A DNA stretch of 64,000 nt from Glycine soja (GCF_004193775.1 NC_041021.1:1188001-1252000), one strand, 5' to 3'; counted from the stretch's first letter, positions 26,184 through 39,366 are shown. The notes: generated by a model from the sequence alone, not told the origin. Program-made: numbers and translations.

Positions 26184-29100
26184 AAAAACTTTTATAAAAA
26201 AAAAACTGTAGTCAGCAAAAAAGAACTGTTATTGATATAAATTTAAATATTACCAAACACATACTAAAATTCCAATACGAGTATGAAATATTTTAAAATA
26301 TTATTTGTTGGACAATTAAAATATTTTTGTATCTAAAATTTTAAATAATCAATAATTACGAATATAAAAAGCATGGAATAGTTTTTAAAGCTATTTTAAT
26401 GGAAATAATACGCATTTGCGAAGGAAAACTAGCTACTTGAACAAGGAAAAATAATCGAGAGGTAAGTGACATGAAAACCATTTGAAGTCTTTCTCAATCT
26501 CCTTTTTGCAATAACTTATATTAATTAATTGGTTTTTCTCTTAAAAAAAATTTAATTGGCTTTCTATAGTATCAATTTGAAAATTAGGGCCATGATTTGG
26601 TATATACATGTAAAAGCAAAAATACACCAAGCTGGCCTAACTTAATTGGTTGATAATAATGTATAAATTATTATAAATTTCTTGCTAACTTGTATTTGTC
26701 TTGATTCACACAGATAAGAATAAAAATTGAAAAAGCAAAAATACCTTGAATAGTTTAGTTTTTAGTAATGAAATTTAGATATACGTAAAGTATTTTCCTC
26801 AATGAAATGACATGCCCCATGCAATACGAATAGGTAAGAAAAGGGTTTGGTAGCATTAGCTTGGAAAGTGTTTGGTAGCCAGACAACGTCTGCAAAAGAG
26901 GTGTGCCTGCTGAGTTGTGCCGAAAGATACAATATGCCTTTTCTTTCAAAAATTTCTTTCTCCCATTATTAACTACATGTACTTTGTTGGTCTTTTCTTT
27001 GGTAGACCATAATTCTCCTAAAATACACTCATTTTCCTCGCGTGAGCAAATTTGGAATTTTCAATCACAATTTTTTTTAATTAACTCTTAATTTCCAAAC
27101 ATTTAAATTTCTTTAATCCCAACTTGGACGCATAAATCTTGCTGTTCTTTATCTATTAGTTACATCATTGTTACACACAAATAGTTACAAAAGGATAAGA
27201 GAGAAGAGCGAGAGAAACCGCCCTTGAGGCTATTAAGCAAACAAATCTGCTTCTTCTATATAGATCATGAGTCATATCCATGTGGGACGGTGTCATACTT
27301 TGTGAGCTATTTTTGGTTGGTAGAAGACGATTCCTCATCCCACCTTTCTTTAATTACGTGATGCTTGTCAAATTGAGGAACCCAGTTCTTGAATTATATT
27401 TTCTTGGGGTAAATAGTTACTCTAAGTATTTTTTATTTATAAATACCATGTATCATTGGAGTATTTAATGGAGCTGCACCTTCTTGAATACAAGATATTA
27501 GATTAAATTAAATAATAATCATATATCAGTTGATTCACACATTTAATGATAATTATCTTTAATATTTGTTTTTGGTATAAAGTTATTCTTAGTATTTGAA
27601 ACTTCACCAAAGTATTTTTCATTCTACAATCTAGTTCTTAATTTTTTTTTCCATTTTATTATCTAAATTTATTGAATTAATATTTTATTAAATTTTTTAA
27701 TCTTAATTTAATCTCAAAAAAACAAAGATGTTGTTTAGTTATAAAGTCTCACATTATTTAGGAATCCAAACCGAGAGTAAGTTATAAATACTCTTTTCTC
27801 TTAATCTATTGAAACATCTTTTATAAGCATAAAATCAGATGTTGTATCGAACACTTAAGCGGATAATACTTCAGATATAAGAGATTCTCACGATGTATGT
27901 GGATTTGAGATCGAAACATAAATACGAGAAGGAGGACCTAGACCAGTCTCATTCCTTAGTCTCGATTGGTGGGCTTGTTCCAATAACTACAAAATCCTAC
28001 GTCCCTTAGGAGTTGAGACCAATAATCATTTATAAACATCCTCTCTTCTCAACCCCTGAAATATCTTATATAAAGATAAAATTATGACGATTTATCTAGT
28101 AGTTAAATAAATAATACCTCATATATATATAGCAACATATGATATGTTTTATAAATTTAAAGAATAATTTATACACATATATGAAACATAAAATTAGGAA
28201 TCAAACTTTAAGTTAATTATTTATTCAATATTTGCATAGTGAATTTGTCTATTAGCACTTAAGAAGCGTTAACTGTTCCTTCTACTTGTGTTATACTTTA
28301 GAGCTAATTTAAAGTGAAATTAATTCATTGACGTGGAGTTTGGGTAACTTATTAAATGGGTTATACCATTAAAACTCATTACTCCCATTGTATAAAAAAA
28401 AGTCAAACCGATGAGGATATAAGATACAAATCGAATTTATCTAAAAAGAAAACAACACAATCGAATGTTACAATTTCTTTTCAAGCTTTTAACCGATCGC
28501 AGCCCTCAATTGACTTTTATTTTTTCCTAAAAAAAACCATGTTCCTCTTCAAATTCTGCTTACAAATCTTTTTAAAGATTCACATTTTGTTTAACAAAGA
28601 CTCGTATTTTAAGTTTACCTTTCTTTGACAGAAATTTTAAGTCTACCCATGGATTAATATTTTAGTCCGTGCAATACACGTTGATAAATATTTATTTTAT
28701 ATAACTAAAATTTATATTAAATAAATATTTTTGAATATATAAATTAAATTATAATTAAAACTTATAATAAATAAATATTTTTAAACATATAAAATATTTT
28801 TTAAATTTATAATAATAATTTATATTGTAATACATGATTATATTCATCTATTAATAATTTCTTTAAGAAAATTTAAAATTTAATTTAGAAATAAAAATTA
28901 AAAGGATAGATTGAAAGAGAAGAAAGGTTAAGAAAAAAAATCCTTAAAATCACTCTTTGCCGAAGGAAAAATTCCTAAAAAAATCCTTTTGTTGAATTAC
29001 TTCTAACAAGACTTTCACTCGAGATAACTATTCTAATTTATAGACAGAATATAAAAAATTTCATAAAAAAATTAGCTCTGGTAAAATATAAAACAAAGGA

Positions 29101-32100
29101 TACATTTTATAGAAAAATGAAATTAAAATTGTTAGTTATTCATCAATTATTAAGATTGTGACATATAAATGTATGCCTTTGTTTTTCTTTTTTTCTTTTT
29201 AAAAACGCACCTGTGTTACTTCAGAGCAATCAAATCCAACAAAAATTATCCAAATTTTAAATCAAGTTCACACCTTTTTTATCATTTAGAATTTTCCATC
29301 CTTAACGTTATCCCATTGAGAGTACTTTATTAATATGAATCAGGTATAATAGGAGTGAGGCATGATGCTTGCTATCTTGTCATCGTCCACATCACGATCA
29401 AATTAGTCCTTAAACACAAAGATCAACATTAGGACCTATAAGAGGAAGCTATTAAGTATCTTTTGGCAATACTCTGACAAAAACATAGTCAATAAGTCGC
29501 ATCTTATGTGCATGTATGTCTCTTTACATTGGTCGGCTTGAACATATATATTCTCAATAAGTTAAGGACAAACAAGCCCACTTAATCCTCAATTGTGTTA
29601 TGTCACACTCAAAAGTTTTCTCACTAATCGGTAAATATCTCAATCATACATCGTGCTAATGCTAATGCTAATACCAATACAATGTTGATAGATTAGGCCT
29701 TGCATTGCCTTTATGGTTGAAATTTGAAGATTAAGTGACCAGTGAAAAGGAAAAAAAATGGTTAAATCACCTATTTCATTCTTAAAAGTAATAGACATTA
29801 TTATCTTAGTATCTCAAATTAAAAAAAATTAAAAGAAGTATTTGAAATTGTAATTTGTGAATCACTTTAGTATATACCATGTAACTTATAATATTAGCAT
29901 AAGTTCATAAATTAAAATGATAATAAATAATCAAATTTTAAATTATTATGATATGAATATAAAATATTCATCGATTTGCTCATGATTAATTTCTATTAAA
30001 AAATATCTAAACAATTAAGTTTAAAAACTTAGGTGAAACGATTAAATGCATGATTGTTTTTCCATTTATTTTGCTGTAGTACGTGATTGGAGACAAATTA
30101 ACCCAACGGATGGACGGAAAAATAAGGGGGGGCTCCATTAAAAAATGTACCTTTGGTGCTAATCCAACAAATTCTCAAACACGCTCTAACAATTTCAAAC
30201 ATTTATTTACGTTTTTCTTAATTTTAGAAATTCATGTGACGATATTTATGAATTTGAGGGCAAAAAAGGTGATTTACCCCAAGAAAAATTGATGCCCTTG
30301 GATAGATAGATTAATAGTTCCTTCACTTTATGGTACAAAGTTTGGTAGCTCCTTTAAAGAGCCCTGTTTGAACCACCGCTCTAAATGGTAGTTTTTATTC
30401 CTGGGAGACACACTGGTGGTGTGGTATTCTAGGCCTTATACTCGTCTTTATTTACAAGCTTCTGTTCTGTTGTATCCTTCTGACTGTCCGGTGAGAGCAT
30501 TATTTAGATTCCAAGTTTCCACCCTCAAAACTCCAAACTTACACTCTAGGATTCTATATATGTTTGTGACTTTACTCTTTTCATGAGCAGCTGCCCCATA
30601 CCCTACAATAAATAAATGCATATATATGCTCAGAATCCCTAGTTCTTGTTGGGTGTGTTAATTTTGTGGAGAATACAGTTATGATCCTGTTGCCAGGCTT
30701 TGTCCTCATTTATATGGAGGATATCAATGTAGACAAGAGGTGGTCACATTAGATCATAGTGCCCATTTTCATGTGTCTCCCCTGAAACACTTTATGGACC
30801 AACCATATATGGCCATACCCCATTTAATTGAATTCACTTCTATTTAGTCTACTCAATCCAAAAATAAAAAACCAGTGTAATAGTGTAATATGATTGATAA
30901 ATTACCTTATTTTTTAATTATATTGTCAAAGATTCAATTAGTCCTTAACTTTTAGGTCAGTTAAAAAAAAAATAAAACCAAAAGCCAAAATAACAAAATC
31001 TCAAGCAAATATTGAGTCATTCTGGATTGTATAAAATAAAATGCATGTGCTTTACCCATCAGTCATCACCAACAGCCACATACACACTACTCATCCGTTA
31101 GATTCTTCATTACTAAGTCATGAAAAATGAACTTTAACGTTAAAGGGAGGCTGCGCCACCTAGAAATAGCACTATTTCAGTGGTGCTAGTTTCCATCTTT
31201 ATTCTTTGACTAAAGTGATCATGAGCAAAATTGAGAAAATTATGGATGCCACTTTAGGTGAACTTAACTCGGTAATTAATAAGCTTTCAATACAATTTAT
31301 TATTATTGACTTCAAGATAGTGGAATTCTGTGGCTTAGTCTTTTACCGACTAAATTGGTAAATCCAATTAGGCAAGAGTTTCTCCAATGTTGGCGTGTAA
31401 AGCTCTAAAATTGAGTTCAGATAACTCTTATCCAATTGGGCACACGCCACCGTTAGATATTTTTCTGGTTGAACTTAGAGTATTCCCCGTAAATTAAATA
31501 GGTATCGATGCAAATCAATTTAAATGATATATTTAGATCAACCAATGAAAATTAAATATTACGAGCGTACTTTCATTCATTGTAAATCGAACACGAAGTA
31601 GCGCATACATGAACCTAAAAGTAGTTTTGTTCTTCTCGACTCACTATAAATAGATGTTGTATTCTTTCTGAATAAAGAAGTGGATTTGATGATACAAAAC
31701 TGATAGCACTTCATCCCTATTTATAGAGTCTGTCAATCACAGATCTCAATCAAATTTATAAAATTCTCAAAAAAATACAATAGAAATAAAAATAAAAAGA
31801 AGCACGTAGAACGTGGGCTTCGAACATTCTTATCATTAAGAATTAATTTGTCGATGATACTCGGATTTATTTTAATTCTTAAGAATATTGAGATTTATCT
31901 AAAGTTTTTTTTATTTATAATTTAATCAATATAAAACTTATAAACTTTTCAAAAATTTTATCAAACACATTCGGATCCAAGACAATCGTATGCTGGAAAG
32001 CAAAGACTAATCCATTAAAGTATTTACATATTGAGATTATTTAAAGGGTTAATCTTTTATTTAAAGGACTAATCTCTCTTAAAAGATATTTTTCTATACA

Positions 32101-35100
32101 AACAAATTTAAAATCGATATAAAACAATAATGTTAATATGATCACATAGATTTCAAGGTTTCGGCAAGACTAAAGAAGGTTAGAAAAAGCAGAGTTATCC
32201 AGCAGACAGCAGAATTTGAAGGTGTTGCGGATAGAGCCGTAATGGAAAATGAAAATGAAAAAGACTGCGGATAAAGCGCAAGAAAAGAATCTATAGTTAG
32301 GCAGAACACGTTTGACATTTTTTCTTCTTCTTGATTATGGTGTTAATATGAATTAGTTTCTGTCACTGATTAATTTTTATCGAAAATTTTAAATATATAT
32401 AAAATAAATATTTTCTTCTCAGTATGAATTATTTCATATTCATCAATATTCGAATTCTACACAATTTAATTAAGGAACGACATTTGAAATTTGATTATAA
32501 CAAAAAAGAATAATAATAAAAATAATTTAGAATGAAATTATCTGTTAGTTGTCATAGCGACAAGTTCTTTAATTTTGTCCCAGATAATTTTTTGCATTTT
32601 CGTCAAACAAAGTGCATTTATTCGATGTTTGTTTATTTAAAAATAATTTAAAAACTATCCAGGCCTATATGTTAAAATATGTGGAGTATTAAAAATTTGC
32701 TTCTTCCTTTCAAAAAAATAAATTGCTTCTGTTTCTTTTTTTTTTTTTTTAATTTTAAAAATCGTCAAAAACTGTAAGGGTATACAAAATTTGCTTCTAA
32801 AAGAAGAGAACACAATGGCTGCCGTCAAAGGTCCACAAGCACCACAATTCAATCTATTTTGAACCCTTGCTTAAATTTTTAAAAATCAAGTTAATAGAAT
32901 TAAGAAATGTATAAAACAACCCAGTTAAAGTATCTTTGTTAACTTTTTTACATTAACTAAGATACTTAAGCATATAAAATCACTTTCATGACATGATAGA
33001 ATAGCGTATATATCTACCGTGCTTAGTTGAGTAATTGCAAACTAGCTTTTGAATGAAAAAAAAAAAACCTCATTGGTACAAGAAACAGACACTCCATAAG
33101 GAGAAATTGTTCTATAATTTGTAATAATGATATTTTTTAATTCACTTTCAACTCATCTTTTTGAATTTGGATATTTTAAACTTTTCTCATATAATAGAAT
33201 ATGGGTAAGTAAAACAACAAAAAAATTTCCGTTAATAGAATACAAATAAATTACACAAGTGAGATATATGAATTTTTCTTACTTATATGATTTAATTTAA
33301 TATGGTCATTTTTTTTAATAAATGTGAAACTTCTTCCCTTATACTTATCACTACAATAACCTCTCCATAAAATAAGTGAAAGTTTATTATTATTATTAGC
33401 TTAAATCAATAGGACACATCACTTGACCTCAACATTGTTTTAAAAAAAAATTGATACCAGGGATCCTAATACGTGAGTGTACTGTTAGAAAAAATTTTAA
33501 TATAAGGAACCCTGATACATAAATTCATCACCAATTTTACTATCTCTTAATATTTATTTTAGTTGGTATCAAATCATACTATGACCTCCACACTGCTAAG
33601 ATTGATCACCTAGTGGCACCACCTAATCTTGATATCAATTGTTATGAGATATTATTGGTAAAATATTAAAAGAATCTCTACCAACAAGTCATAAATGAGC
33701 CACACAAATAAATTTTATATCACATTTAATCTAAAATTTTAAGATATTAAATTTATTTATCTTTCTCACTCATATTTTACTCAATATATATAATAATTTT
33801 TAGCACATATGAAACTTTCCACTCACATGCCACTTCAACATTTTAAACCTTTCTATTTTCTATCTCTTTCTAATTTCTCTTTTTCTTTCTCTGTGTCAAA
33901 ATAAAATTAACCCCATGCAAACTTATGTGTATCATTGTCTATTGTAAAACTAAACATATAACATGCACGAATTGATGTTAACTAATGTTTGAAAAAGATC
34001 AAAATCTTATTCATTTTAGACAACAATACAAGAAAGTACATATTCACATTGATTAATTTTTATACATAAAAAAGAAAGGAAAACAACAAAAAGAAAAAAA
34101 TGTAGGAAATACAATATAAGAAACTTATCTCTCATGACATCAACCAAGAATAGTGGTATGAAACAACACTTGAGCCTCCAAACCCGATTTAGAATACATT
34201 AATGATGTAAATATTTTTTCACCAAAAAAATTAAATATTTTTAAACATAATTCAATAATATATTTTTCATAATTAAAAACATTAAATTTTACAACAATTA
34301 TTTTAAAAATACATTTATGAGGATTTTTAATTAATTGATATAATGTGTCAAATTTAATTACATTCATTTATATTTTATAAATTCTAATACACCATCTTTT
34401 CCAAACTAGAGAAAAAATATTATAATATTTTTAGTGCAATGATTATATTGCTTTTTCAAGCTAAGCAAAAGAAAAAGGCATACATTCCATTATTGACTAA
34501 GAAGACAATTACTTTATATTTGATGGAAACAAAAAAAAAATTAGTTGTTTGCCGTTTATGTTCAGACCTAACCAGGGTCGTCCATTTCTTAGCCGCACCC
34601 ATTTGGGTCAACTCACGGAAAATGCAACCGTGCAAACGCACGAGGGACCATGAAAATAAATGAAACCATTTTTCCCTCTCTTTTTTAATATTTATTATGA
34701 AACCATTTGTATAAACATTATTAAAATATTATTACCAAAAAAAATTGTTATTAAAACATTGCAAATATAAGCAATGAGTTTACCTCGGTTGACAACACAC
34801 TGATTTTATGAGAAAAAAATTTGAATTCGAACTTCATAGAATGCACTACTGGGAGAAGAGTGATGAGTTTTAAGTATTCTTTTTATTTTTTGTGTTTTTT
34901 TAAAAAGGAATGTATCCACCCTTAATTTAAATTTAAGATTTGTTTTAACACAAATCAAGAATTAATATTTTTTTTTTCATTTTACCTAATTTTTCACTTT
35001 GAATCATATCCTTCTTTCCCTTGTACTATTGACTCCTTATTATATGTTAAAGATCAGAGAAAATAAAATTTTGCTGCTGGGGTTGTCTTTGTGACATGGA

Positions 35101-36554
35101 ATGAAAAACTAAACCAAGATGGGATTAGTTAGGATTTCTTTGCACTTACTATTAAGACAAAAAGAAAATTAGCCCAAAGGAATCATGATGTCCATTTATT
35201 GGCTAGAAAGAAAGTCATTGGATCACGCCATTTTATTACTATTAAATATTAAGTATACGAAGATGAAAGTGTAACGTGATTCTTTTGGCCCATGTATAAC
35301 GGAGCCTACTCTTCTATATCCACCACCTAGCCAACTAATAGTAAGATTGCAACATCTATGAAATATATACAAAATTTTTATGAACAAGTATATACAAGTT
35401 TTTATTTATTAACAACAACCATAATCATTTCATTCCAAATTTAGTCACACATAAGAATTAAGGCTCATCGCCCCTCTTCAAAAGTATGTTTTGTGAAAAT
35501 CGACTCTAAATTTTTTCCCACAAACTCAATGTGTGTACCAATAGAACTATACTCATTGGTTATATACAAGTTTTATTAACACATGAAAATTTTCCGTAGC
35601 TATATATTTTATTTGAGTTGTAGTTTGCCACTTCACGATAATTAGGTCATTTACATGCCACTAGAAGGAAAACAGTGCCACAAGCTAGATACTATGAAAT
35701 GCTGGTTAGTGAGCACTGAGCAAAAGTGAAAACTGAGTGCACCATATCCATTGAAGGATAATCAAAGCTCGTTCAATGCGACGTCAATTTCAAGAGTCAA
35801 GACCCATACTTGCAATTCAGTATCCACTTTGAGTTTGAGGCAGAGAGATGCTGAGTGCTGTCACACAATGAATCAAGCAAAACGTTGCAGAAAAACCCAA
35901 CTAAAAGAGCCACTCAAATAAATAATTAATAATTTTTCATAAATAATACATGCAAGTTGTGAGTAGTGTGGTTTGTAAGTTGTTAAGTAAATGCGTCCAA
36001 ATACTAAGATTTTAAGATTACAAATTACATACAGTAAAAGATATTTATGGTCTCCTAAAAGAAAAAACTCCATGCTGATAAATTTTTTATTGGTAAAAGT
36101 TGAAAACATATCTCAAAAGATTTATAACAATTCATTCATGTACCATGCGTAATTAACAAACCCCTTCACATTCTATGCTGATAAATTGTGGTTGCGTTTA
36201 GAAGTTCTATTATGACAATGTTAACTATAAAAGGAAGCTACAAAATAGGTTTCAATATATAGTATAAATTACAATAACACCGTTCAGATGACAGAGACTT
36301 TCACCAAAAGAAAAAAAAAGAAGATTATACATTCTGAAGTACAGTTTGAGAGCAATTTTTTTTTTTAAAATATTTATCTTCAAAAACTCACTTCAAAATA
36401 TAAAAAAAACTTTTTTAAAATAAATGAATGAAATACACTCAAAATACTTTTTTTTTAATTATATAACCGTCAAATAATTCAATAAATATGTGAATCAATT
36501 AGGCTTATGGATTCATTATTTCCAAATTGTCCCATTTCGGCCCAAATCATAGGA
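26184..36554. other. Long AT-rich intergenic region with decayed repeats
   Basis: No gene could be supported. It contains a diverged repeat pair (about 27741-28083), AT-rich tandem phrases near 28640-28830 with CCGTGCAATACACG reminiscent of some Helitron-type repeats, and a short imperfect hairpin at 31153-31186. Several 60-90-codon open frames (for example 28356-28628 +, 34140-34367 -) show only AT-driven composition. Confidence 0.45.
27741..28083. repeat. Diverged direct repeat pair, about 95 bp each
   Basis: Copies at 27741-27835 and 27988-28083 share the order TTATAAA, then a TCTTTTCTC or CTCTCTTCTC block, then GAAA(C/T)ATCTT, then TATAA(G/A)-ATAAAAT. The flanks also both lead into AATAATAC(T/C)TCA. 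They could be remnants of a small terminal-repeat element (TRIM-like), but ends are not clear. Confidence 0.45.
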
Positions 36555-36563
36555 ATTATTCTA
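36555..36563. repeat. Left 9-bp target-site duplication
   Basis: ATTATTCTA immediately precedes the left terminal inverted repeat; an identical 9-mer follows the right end at 40007-40015. Nine-base duplications are diagnostic of Mutator-type insertion. Confidence 0.93.
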
Positions 36564-36640
36564 GGGATATGCTAGGTGCACCCAGCATTATTGCTGGTGC
36601 ACCCAGCAATTTATTGAAAGGTCAAGTTTGCCCTTCATTA
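36564..36640 (+). repeat. Left terminal inverted repeat of the Mutator-like element
   Basis: Matches the reverse complement of 39930-40006. The first 46 bp agree at most positions (only a few mismatches), after which similarity is interrupted until a shared TTGCCCTTCA block. It includes a small internal inversion, CCAGCA-TTAT-TGCTGG. Confidence 0.9.
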
Positions 36641-36948
36641 AAATTTTTTAAAACACTCCCTCTTTTCTCCCGGATTCACTTTCTGCTTCTGCTTTTGTTT
36701 CTTTTCTTTCCTCTTCCGGGAGCATTCTCTTCCACCGCAAGCCACCGCAAGCCCAGCTGCTGCTTCTTTCGCCTGGACGCCATTGCCGTTCGAGGTAAGT
36801 TTCGTTAACCTTCCATTTGGTTTTATTATGCACTGTGTAGTTGTAGCATTAGGCTAGGTTAAAAGAACCTTAGGTTAGCAGAACCATAGGGTAGAAGACG
36901 AGAGCAGGAGATGCCGGAAAAAATGGGGAAAGGGGGCTGACGGCGAGG

Positions 36949-37136
36949 CTTCCGGAAGACCCGTTATGGGTTCTTCCGGAACTTCCGGAAGAACATTTTC
37001 CGGAAACTTTCCGGAAGAAGTGTTCTTCCGGAAGAAACCAAACGTTTTCCGGAAGAACCCTTCTTCCGGAAACTTTCCGAAAGAAGGTTTCTTCCGGAAA
37101 CGTTTGGGATTTCCGGAAGAACACTTCTTCCGGAAA
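36949..37136. repeat. TTCCGGAA palindrome array 1 (left)
   Basis: Eleven exact TTCCGGAA octamers plus one variant (TTCCGAAA) in about 190 bp, spaced about 9-28 bp apart with AAGAAC, GAAACC or AACTTT-like fillers. The octamer is its own reverse complement, so the array reads similarly on both strands and creates artificial open frames full of FFRK/SSG/LPE triplets that are not genes. Confidence 0.95.
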
Positions 37137-37499
37137 GTTGTTTTTTTTTTCTTTTTTTTAAAACAAAAATTATTTTTGTTTTTTTTTTAAATGAATTATT
37201 ATATTTCTGTTGATTATTTTGTTTTATAGATTTTATGAAAAATGAGGTTTGGATTTTTGATGTCATGTTTTTTTTATAATTTACATTGTGTATTTTTATT
37301 AAATATTAATTTGTAAATTTTTTTTTTATAAAAGTGGTTGTGTTTGTTTTTGTTTATTGTTGATTTTTTTAAATTAGTGTTTTTTCTTTAAAAATGAAGT
37401 TGTCTATTTTTATAATTAAAGTTGTGTGTTTTGGAAGTTTTATAAAAATACTATTTTTTTAAAATTAATTAGTTTTTTTATTATAAATGAAGTATTTTA

Positions 37500-38100
37500 T
37501 TTTCTAAAAAAATTGTGGATGTTTACTAAATAATTTTTTTTACATTAGTTGTTTAATTTTTTTTTTTAAAATTAAGTTGTGGATGTTTAGTAATGAATTA
37601 TTTTTATATTAGTTGTGTTTTTTTTTATAAATGAAGTTGTTTAATTTTTTTTAAAAAAATTAACTTATGGATGTTTACTAAGTAATTTAGTTGTGTTTTT
37701 TTAAGTAATAAAGTTTCTTATTTTTTTTTAAAAATTAAGAGTTGGATGTTTACTAATTAATTTTTTTTACATTAGTTGTGTTTTTTTATAAATGATGTTG
37801 TTTAATTTTTTTTTAAAATTAAGTTGTGGATGTTTAGTAATGAATTATTTTTATATTAGTTGTGTTTTTTTTATAAATGAAGTTGTTTGTTTTTTTTAAA
37901 AAAATTAACTTGTGGATGTTTACTAAATAATTTAGTTGTGTTTTTTTTAATGAAGTTGTTTAATTTTGTTTTTAAAATTAAGTTGTGGATGTTTATTAAT
38001 AATTTTTTTTACATTAGTAGTGTTTTTTTTATAAATGAAGTTTAATTTTTTTTAAAAAATTATGTTGTGTATGTTTTAAAATAATTTGATTTAAGTTAGT
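37500..38100. repeat. T-rich degenerate tandem repeats, about 8 units
   Basis: Phrases of the type TTGTGGATGTTTA, then (A)CATTAGTTGTG, then TTTATAAATGAAGTTG recur about every 60-90 bp, starting near 37514, 37575, 37667, 37742, 37824, 37909, 37982 and 38063. They are non-coding and lie inside the predicted PMD leader intron. Confidence 0.85.
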
Positions 38101-38192
38101 CTTATTTGTTTATAAATAAAGTTGTTTTTTTATAAAGAAAATTGTGTATATTTTGACCGAAAAAAATACGTGTTCAACATGATTTGCAGATC

Positions 38193-38970
38193 ATGGCCAG
38201 AACACGAGGTTTAGGTCGTGCGATAGGTAGAGTTGTAGGCAGAGATAGACCTGCTGATGAGGATGCTGCTGATGTTCCTGAGAGGCGTAGGCCTACTACC
38301 TCAGCCCGTAGGCTACGCGTTCATCAGATGACTGCGGAGGGACGTGATATGGCTGAGGACGTCGCTGACATGACTGATGATGTCCCTGAGCAGCCTACGG
38401 AGGCACCTGAGATGCGTGTGGACGCACAGGGTGCTGATAGTGGTGAGGGGTAAGATGGTGATGATGCTGCAGAGGGATTCCCTGGTGGTCCACGAGACCC
38501 GTCAGTGCTCACATCATTTGCCGAGCATGTTGCACATGCCGTGTGGAGTGGACATGTATTTTAATTTGTTAATTATTTGTCATTGTTTATTTATTTGTTT
38601 ATGATACATTTTTTTAATAATTGTATAATTTGTACTTCAAATCAGGAACGTCCTGATTTGAAGTTAGTGTCACATGGGAGGAAGGTGACACTGATTGGGA
38701 GGCCAGTGCCTGAGATTGAAGGCCTGGTGGCTGCCACAGGATTAAGTCCACTGATAGATTGTTCAGTTATTACTGACGATCCTGGACTTATATCCGCATT
38801 TGTGGAGAGGTGGCACAGTGAGACTAGCACCTTCCACCTTCCTGTAGGAGAGCTGACGATCACATTGGATGATGTGTCGTCCATCCTACATTTGCCCATC
38901 ACTGGCGCCTTGCACAGTTTCCACGCTCTTTCTACGGAGGAGGCCAGATTCTTGCTTACGGAAGTTACGA
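38193..38970 (+). pseudogene. Truncated plant mobile domain (PMD, PP7-long-form-like) gene
   Basis: Exon A, 38193-38555, begins MARTRGLGRAIGRVVGR and continues after an in-frame TAA (38451-38453) with FPGGPRDPSVLTSFAEHV and AVWSG. Exon B starts at 38646 after an acceptor and reads ERPDLKLVSHGRKV, GRPVPEIEGLVAATGLSPLI, FVERWHSETSTFHLPVGELT and DDVSSILHLPI. This is the N-terminal half of the legume family labelled serine/threonine-protein phosphatase 7 long form homolog; relatives (MAIN/MAIL1) act in genome stability and silencing. The frame runs into a TTCCGGAA array at about 38975, so the C-terminal half of the domain is missing. The premature stop and the truncation make it a pseudogene. It sits inside a Mutator-like element, a known habitat of PMD genes. 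Confidence 0.85.
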
Positions 38971-39045
38971 AGCCCAATTCCGGAAGAAGGTCTTCCGGAA
39001 GTAGTTTCCGGAAGCACTTCTTCCGGAATTGGCCTTCGTAACTTC
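38961..39045. repeat. 26-bp inverted repeat (hairpin) in the PMD remnant
   Basis: Arms 38961-38986 and 39020-39045 are reverse complements at 25 of 26 positions by eye, with a 33-bp spacer. The left arm is partly PMD-coding (GAAGTTACGAAGCCC), so its inverted copy in the right arm is a fold-back duplication of the gene edge with two TTCCGGAA units. Confidence 0.9.
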
Positions 39046-39115
39046 CGGAAGACCTTCTTCCGGAAGTGGTCATTCCGGACCTTCCTCCTTCTGTGCCTAA
39101 AATTTCTTCCGGATA
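38977..39115. repeat. TTCCGGAA palindrome array 2 (middle)
   Basis: Six exact octamers plus two partial TTCCGGA copies in about 140 bp, spaced about 12-22 bp apart. It interrupts the PMD open frame and overlaps the 26-bp hairpin. Confidence 0.93.
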
Positions 39116-39300
39116 CACTTTTTACTGTTTTTCTTCTCTAAAAACTAACCGGAAAACGAAATAAACGCGTACCTCCGACGAAATAGGAACAACAGCCACT
39201 AATAAAACTTCAAATACGGAACACGGGACCACCAAATCTTCAAATACTTCACTTCACGGGACCACCAACAGACTGCTGAAGGGACCACCACTGAAACAAC

Positions 39301-39366
39301 AGCAAACGGAAGAAACAAACAAAGCAAACGGAAGAAGAAACAAAGCAAACGGAAGAAGAAACAAAG
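39301..39366. repeat. 21-22-bp minisatellite, three units
   Basis: Units start at 39301, 39323 and 39344, each beginning AGCAAACGGAAGAA. The repeat lies in the A-rich segment between the PMD remnant and the right end of the element. Confidence 0.9.

Larger units (their letters stand above)
36795..38189 (+). other. Leader intron of the PMD gene inside the element
   Basis: A good donor (CGAG|GTAAGT) at 36795 follows a CT-rich, GC-balanced leader, and an acceptor (GATTTGCAG) at 38189 lies three bases before the PMD ATG at 38193. The span holds the first TTCCGGAA array (36949-37136) and the T-rich tandem repeats (37500-38100), so both would be spliced out of a PMD transcript. The intron is predicted, not demonstrated. 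Confidence 0.6.

Noticed and set aside
36870..37266. Overlapping open frames rich in FFRK, SSG and LPE on both strands
   Set aside because: They are translations of the palindromic TTCCGGAA array, which is open in several frames by its composition; no independent coding evidence.
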